Shown one piece after another: positions 5,780 through 8,624 of a stretch of DNA of 8,624 bases. Both the position numbers and the translations under genes were made by a program. Origin of the DNA: Akkermansiaceae bacterium (GTDB taxonomy: Bacteria; Verrucomicrobiota; Verrucomicrobiia; Verrucomicrobiales; Akkermansiaceae). Below the pieces are notes generated by a model. It ran no database searches. It was not told the DNA's origin and was given only the letters and a program-made list of their open reading frames with translations. The stretch is taken from contig JAQGPE010000525.1 of the NCBI GenBank assembly GCA_028293225.1, forward strand, positions 1 to 8,624. Direction: 5' to 3'. Every line of letters starts with the position of its first letter. Within the stretch, counting starts at the first letter, position 1.

Positions 5780-6514
5780 ATGTCCCCCCTCGCACGACTT
5801 TCGCTGGCCCTGCTGGCCACTCTTCTTCCCCTCGGCGCCCAGACGCTTGTCTACTCTCAGCCGGTGGTGGGAGGCGCCTCCTTTCCCTACCTGCTGGTTT
5901 CACAGGGGACCGAATATGGCAGCGCGATCCGTCTTTCCGGCACGGACCGGGACGTCCAGAGCGCCACGGTCGCCGTGTATTCCGACGTTGCCCGCACCGC
6001 GACCATCACTCTTTCGCTCTATGCGGCCATTCCTGAGGACCGGGGCTATCCGCCGACGGGCAGCATCAGTCCTCTCACCGGTCTTCGCCCTGCCGACACG
6101 CCCCTGTGGACCTCCGGCCCGCTGAACTTGTCCCTCGCCAGTGACGGGCCGACCAACCAGGCGCTCAATCAATTGATCTTTTCCGGCATCAACACGCTGG
6201 TGCCAACGGACATTTTCTGGGCCATCACCTTTTCGAATGTCACCAGCTCCGCCAGCGGTAATTTCGGTCCGAAATTCGGCGATCCCGCCAATGCCAGCCC
6301 TACCGGGGCGCTCAATGATCCGGGCCAGCTTTATCAGCGCGATCCGGATACGTCGAATGGCGACTGGGTGCCATCGACCCTCTTCGACCAGGGCGGGAAT
6401 GTCCCGAACGAATCCCTTGGCTTCGCCCTGACCGCCGTCCCGGAGCCTTCCGTGCCGGTGCTCGTCGCCGGAATCACCGTGTTTGGCTTTATCGGGCGCC
6501 GCCGCCGCGCTTGA
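5780..6514 (+). CDS. PEP-CTERM sorting domain protein, copy 2
   Basis: A 244-residue paralogue of the preceding gene. It has a signal peptide (MSPLARLSLALLATLLPLGAQ), a beta-rich ectodomain with the same conserved blocks (EYGSAI, SGTDRDVQSATV, YSDVARTA, PLWTSGP, LNQLIFSGINTL, IFWAI), and a sorting tail of VPEPS (220-224), hydrophobic helix and RRRRA. It should be handled by the same exosortase as copy 1; no exosortase gene is in this window. The copies differ most in the first 20 mature residues, in the loop after IFWAI, and just before the PEP motif, where copy 2 has an extra GGNVPN-like stretch. The start has no Shine-Dalgarno but the signal peptide fixes it. No terminator follows: the SMUG1 gene begins about 4 bases after the stop, so read-through into it is likely. 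Ligand or structural role unknown. Confidence 0.92.
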   Translation: MSPLARLSLALLATLLPLGAQTLVYSQPVVGGASFPYLLVSQGTEYGSAIRLSGTDRDVQSATVAVYSDVARTATITLSLYAAIPEDRGYPPTGSISPLTGLRPADTPLWTSGPLNLSLASDGPTNQALNQLIFSGINTLVPTDIFWAITFSNVTSSASGNFGPKFGDPANASPTGALNDPGQLYQRDPDTSNGDWVPSTLFDQGGNVPNESLGFALTAVPEPSVPVLVAGITVFGFIGRRRRA

Positions 6515-6518
6515 GTCG

Positions 6519-7259
6519 GTGGACGTGAAATCCACTCCGCTCGAAGCATCCGCCCTGCGCCTGGCCGACCGGCTGCGCCCGCTGCCGTTTTCGGCCCAGA
6601 CCTACCTGCCGCTCGACTACGCCTGGGAGCCGCATTCGCTCTACCTCCGCCGCTACGGCGCCGGGAGAAAGCGGGTGGTCTTTCTCGGCATGAACCCCGG
6701 GCCGTATGGCATGGCTCAGACCGGGGTGCCCTTCGGAGAAGTGGCAGCGGTGCGGGATTGGATGGGCATCGAGGCCCCGGTCGGCAAACCGCCGCTCGAG
6801 CATCCCAAGCGGCCGGTCCAGGGTTTTGCCTGTCCCAAGTCAGAGGTCAGTGGCCGCCGTCTCTGGGGCCTCTTCGCCGAGCGCTTCGGCACCGCCGAAA
6901 AGTTCTTCGCCGACCATTTCGTCCTGAACTACTGCCCGCTGGTCTGGATGAGTCCGACCGGCGCGAACCTGACTCCCGACAAGCTGCCGTCCTCGGAAAT
7001 GGAGCCGGTGGAAATTGCCTGCCTCGACCACCTGGCGGAGTCGATCCAACTCATGAAGCCGGAGTGGCTGATCGGCGTCGGCGCTTTCGCGGAAGAGCGC
7101 CTGCGCAAAGCGGCGGCGATGACCGGCTACACCGGCGGGATCGGCCGGGTGCTGCATCCTTCCCCTGCCTCTCCCGCCGCCAACCGTGGCTGGGCGGAAG
7201 CGGCGACGAAGCAACTGGTCGCCCAGGGCGTGTGGAGTGACCTGGCCACGGGACCATGA
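6519..7259 (+). CDS. smug1: SMUG1-type uracil-DNA glycosylase
   Basis: Base-excision-repair enzyme that removes uracil and some oxidised pyrimidines from DNA. The roughly 246-residue protein matches the SMUG1 family along its length: DYAWEPH, motif 1 GMNPGPYGMAQTG (residues 57-69, with Asn59 at the position of the human catalytic Asn85), GVPFGEV, EHPKRPV, CPKSEVSGRR, NYCPL, NLTPDKLP, and motif 2 HPSPASP (213-219, His213 for human His239). Similarity to vertebrate SMUG1 is striking, including GMAQTGVPFGEV. SMUG1 is widespread in animals and known from only some bacteria. Start: GTG 6519 is chosen because it directly follows the PEP-CTERM stop; GTG 6525 is equally possible, and a TTG at 6483 would overlap the previous gene. 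There is no ATG before motif 1. The end overlaps the next gene by ATGA. Confidence 0.94.
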   Translation: MDVKSTPLEASALRLADRLRPLPFSAQTYLPLDYAWEPHSLYLRRYGAGRKRVVFLGMNPGPYGMAQTGVPFGEVAAVRDWMGIEAPVGKPPLEHPKRPVQGFACPKSEVSGRRLWGLFAERFGTAEKFFADHFVLNYCPLVWMSPTGANLTPDKLPSSEMEPVEIACLDHLAESIQLMKPEWLIGVGAFAEERLRKAAAMTGYTGGIGRVLHPSPASPAANRGWAEAATKQLVAQGVWSDLATGP

Positions 7260-7585
7260 CCATCGCCTTCCGCATCACCCGTGATTCCGTCTGCATGGGC
7301 GACGACGTGGACGCTCCACACGAGCTGGTTCTCGAGGTCTCTGCCGGTGATCCCGAAGCGATGCTGCGGGAGGTGATCCGGCGCTACCCGCTGGCCTCCA
7401 TTGCGGGTGGCAAGGCAACCTGGATCTGCGAGGTTGGAGGCGCGGAAGTAGCGGTGGTCGCTCAGCAATGGACCGAGCCGCGGTTCATCGCCCTGCCTCT
7501 GGAGATCTGCGATGGAGCGGAGATTCACTTCGTCTACCACGCTCAGAGGCAGCCTGAGCCGTTCCTGAAATACCGTTCCCGGTAG
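7256..7585 (+). CDS. Small conserved-looking protein of unknown function, coupled to SMUG1
   Basis: A 109-residue soluble protein with no signal peptide or membrane helix. I do not recognise a named domain. Visible features are an early segment RDSVCMGDDVDAPHE, a helix (PEAMLREVIRRYP), a central GGKATWICEVGG, the strand EVAVVAQQW and a late strand IHFVYHAQ. The alternating strands and single helix suggest a compact alpha/beta fold. Two cysteines (Cys13, Cys58) and the acidic GDDVD run could bind metal, but this is speculation. Its ATG overlaps the SMUG1 stop (ATGA), so the two are translated together, hinting at a shared process or partner role in the cytoplasm. The composition is ordinary for the region and codon use is GC-rich at third positions, supporting a real gene. 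The frame overlapping on the other strand is a shadow. Confidence 0.8.
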   Translation: MTIAFRITRDSVCMGDDVDAPHELVLEVSAGDPEAMLREVIRRYPLASIAGGKATWICEVGGAEVAVVAQQWTEPRFIALPLEICDGAEIHFVYHAQRQPEPFLKYRSR

Positions 7586-7605
7586 TTTCACGAGTCAGCC
7601 GAAAG

Positions 7606-7644
7606 CTCGACAACCGTGCGCCGCTCCGCTGCCATCATGTCGTG
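7606..7644 (+). repeat. 39-base leader, copy 1 (upstream of DUF4424-like gene)
   Basis: The 39 bases ahead of the ATG at 7645 align without gaps to the 39 bases ahead of the next paralogous start (8484-8522). By my count 29 are identical, including CTCGACAA and TCCGCTGCC. TCGACA is one base from a -35 TTGACA, but no convincing -10 follows. It is either a remnant of a tandem duplication or a kept leader or promoter element. Confidence 0.6.
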
Positions 7645-8457
7645 ATGAAACGCCTCATTCTCCTGCTTGCCTTCATCCTGCCGGTCCACGGCAACGATAC
7701 CGCCATCAACGCCGGCGGCTTCGGTCCGGCTCCGCTGGGCGAGTTCGAAGGCGATGAATCGGTGATCCGCATGGTTTCGGAGACCATCGATGTCCATTTC
7801 GCCAAAAAGGAGTCGCAGGTTCACTGCCGGTTCACCTTTCGCAGCGGCAAGAAAAGCGGCGATGCCAAGCAGGTGGTGGGCTTCCCGGACCTGCTGCATA
7901 CCGACTCCGACACCGGCGAAATCAGCAAGCTGGAGACCTTCATCGACGGCGAAAAGGTCGAAGCGAAAAAGGAGCGCGGCTGGTTCGTGACCGCCGACTA
8001 CGCCACTCCGCGCAGTGGACTCGGCGATCCTCCGAAAGAGTACCCTGCGGATCAAATCCAGCGCGCGGACTTCTTCGTCGTGGAAGTGAATTTTCCCCCG
8101 GACAAGGATGTGATCGTCGAGCGCAAGTACACCTGCGCCAGCGGCGGAGATGTGATGGGCACCGCGACCTTCTACTACACCACTCATACCGGAGCGGTGT
8201 GGAAGGGGAACATCGGTCAGGCTGACTTCCACATCACACTGGATGGTTTCACCGTTGATGACCTCGCCTTCGAGGACGGCAGGCAGAAGATCCCGTCCCG
8301 CAGCCAGACCACCTGGTGCATGCCGAACCGCGCCGAGTGGACGGTCGTTTCCCCGACCGAGCTGAAGATGACCTGGAAGGACTTCGAGCCCGCCGTGCAC
8401 AGCACCCGCCGCGGCATCCGCCTGGCCACCTGGTCAAAGCCGCCGGCCGGCAAGTAA
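7645..8457 (+). CDS. Secreted DUF4424-like protein, copy 1
   Basis: A 270-residue protein with a signal peptide (MKRLILLLAFILPVHG, cleavage likely before Asn-Asp) and no other membrane helix, so it is exported to the periplasm. The mature part resembles DUF4424: it opens NDTAINAGGF, then IRMVSETIDVHF, VHCRFTFRS, a VVGFPDLL segment, a central PPDKDVIVERKYTCASGG, and YYTTHTGAVWKGNIGQADFHITLD, which closely recalls the Y-x-T-GA-W-x-G-I motif of that family. The function of DUF4424 proteins is not established; they look like beta-rich secreted proteins. The GTG at 7642 is an alternative start one codon upstream. No Shine-Dalgarno is seen, and it starts 59 bases after the small gene. A second copy begins 65 bases after its stop. 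The domain name is by eye and moderate in certainty; secretion is well supported. Confidence 0.78.
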   Translation: MKRLILLLAFILPVHGNDTAINAGGFGPAPLGEFEGDESVIRMVSETIDVHFAKKESQVHCRFTFRSGKKSGDAKQVVGFPDLLHTDSDTGEISKLETFIDGEKVEAKKERGWFVTADYATPRSGLGDPPKEYPADQIQRADFFVVEVNFPPDKDVIVERKYTCASGGDVMGTATFYYTTHTGAVWKGNIGQADFHITLDGFTVDDLAFEDGRQKIPSRSQTTWCMPNRAEWTVVSPTELKMTWKDFEPAVHSTRRGIRLATWSKPPAGK

Positions 8458-8483
8458 AACGATCGTAACGGGCGGCCTGCACA

Positions 8484-8522
8484 CTCGACAATCAGGTGCC
8501 GGTCCGCTGCCTTCTCCTCGCG
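8484..8522 (+). repeat. 39-base leader, copy 2
   Basis: Counterpart of the leader at 7606-7644, with the same length and distance to the ATG and 29 of 39 bases identical. Its last third is pyrimidine-rich (CCTTCTCCTC) with no Shine-Dalgarno. Confidence 0.6.
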
Positions 8523-8624
8523 ATGAAACGCCTCCTCCTTCTGCTTGCCTTCATCCTGCCTGCTGTCGGCCACGAACCTACCATTGATGGCGGCGGCTAC
8601 GATCCGGAGCCGGTCGGCGACTTT
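8523..8624 (+). CDS. DUF4424-like secreted protein, copy 2 (partial, 5' end only)
   Basis: The first 34 codons of a gene that runs off the window. The signal peptide MKRLLLLLAFILPAVG is almost the same as that of the preceding gene, and the mature start (EPTIDGGGYDPEPVGDF) follows the same pattern of Ile, GG, P-x-P-x-G and Phe. By my count 20 of 34 residues are identical, and the leader is also conserved, so this is a tandem paralogue. Whether it is full length, and whether further copies follow, cannot be seen here. Confidence 0.85.
   Translation, partial: MKRLLLLLAFILPAVGHEPTIDGGGYDPEPVGDF

Noticed and set aside
6483..6518. TTG start giving SMUG1 a longer N-terminus overlapping the PEP-CTERM gene
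   Set aside because: The added residues (ALSGAAAALES) are read from the conserved Arg-rich tail of the upstream gene in another frame; GTG starts right after its stop are more likely.
1..8624. Mobile elements, CRISPR arrays, tRNA or rRNA genes, toxin-antitoxin or phage genes
   Set aside because: I looked for transposase or integrase motifs, regularly spaced short repeats, and tRNA-like folds and saw none.

Overview
The window is GC-rich, densely coded bacterial chromosome. It most resembles the Verrucomicrobiota (Verrucomicrobiae, Luteolibacter/Haloferula-like), but this is inferred from gene content and not tested. Supporting signs are two surface proteins ending in VPEPS plus a hydrophobic helix plus RRRRA (PEP-CTERM tails), a SMUG1-type uracil-DNA glycosylase (rare in bacteria), and almost no Shine-Dalgarno sequences before the starts.

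Layout. Positions 1-1601 (+) hold the end of ileS, lspA (4-base ATGA overlap with ileS) and a membrane-anchored TPM-like protein. A DUF2062 membrane protein on the minus strand (1558-2121) overlaps the end of the TPM gene tail to tail. Divergent from it, 2239-4574 (+) holds uppP, an exported M23 endopeptidase and a membrane-anchored staphylococcal-nuclease-like protein. An AT-rich gene-free stretch of about 320 bases follows, with palindromes and promoter-like motifs. After it come two tandem paralogous PEP-CTERM proteins separated by a clear intrinsic terminator (5641-5674). The second PEP-CTERM gene runs 4 bases from a SMUG1 gene, which overlaps a small uncharacterised gene by ATGA. The window ends with a DUF4424-like secreted protein and the beginning of a second, paralogous copy with a conserved 39-base leader.

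Themes. Most genes concern the cell envelope: lipoprotein signal processing (lspA), undecaprenyl phosphate recycling (uppP), wall cleavage (M23), exosortase-sorted surface proteins and secreted DUF4424-like proteins. The exception is the base-excision-repair pair SMUG1 plus the small coupled ORF. I see no tRNA, rRNA, CRISPR array, transposase, integrase or phage gene. I do not see a clearly new multi-gene system. The best leads are the SMUG1-coupled small protein, the two tandem duplications, the 18-residue insertion in LspA, and the palindrome-rich region ahead of the first PEP-CTERM gene.
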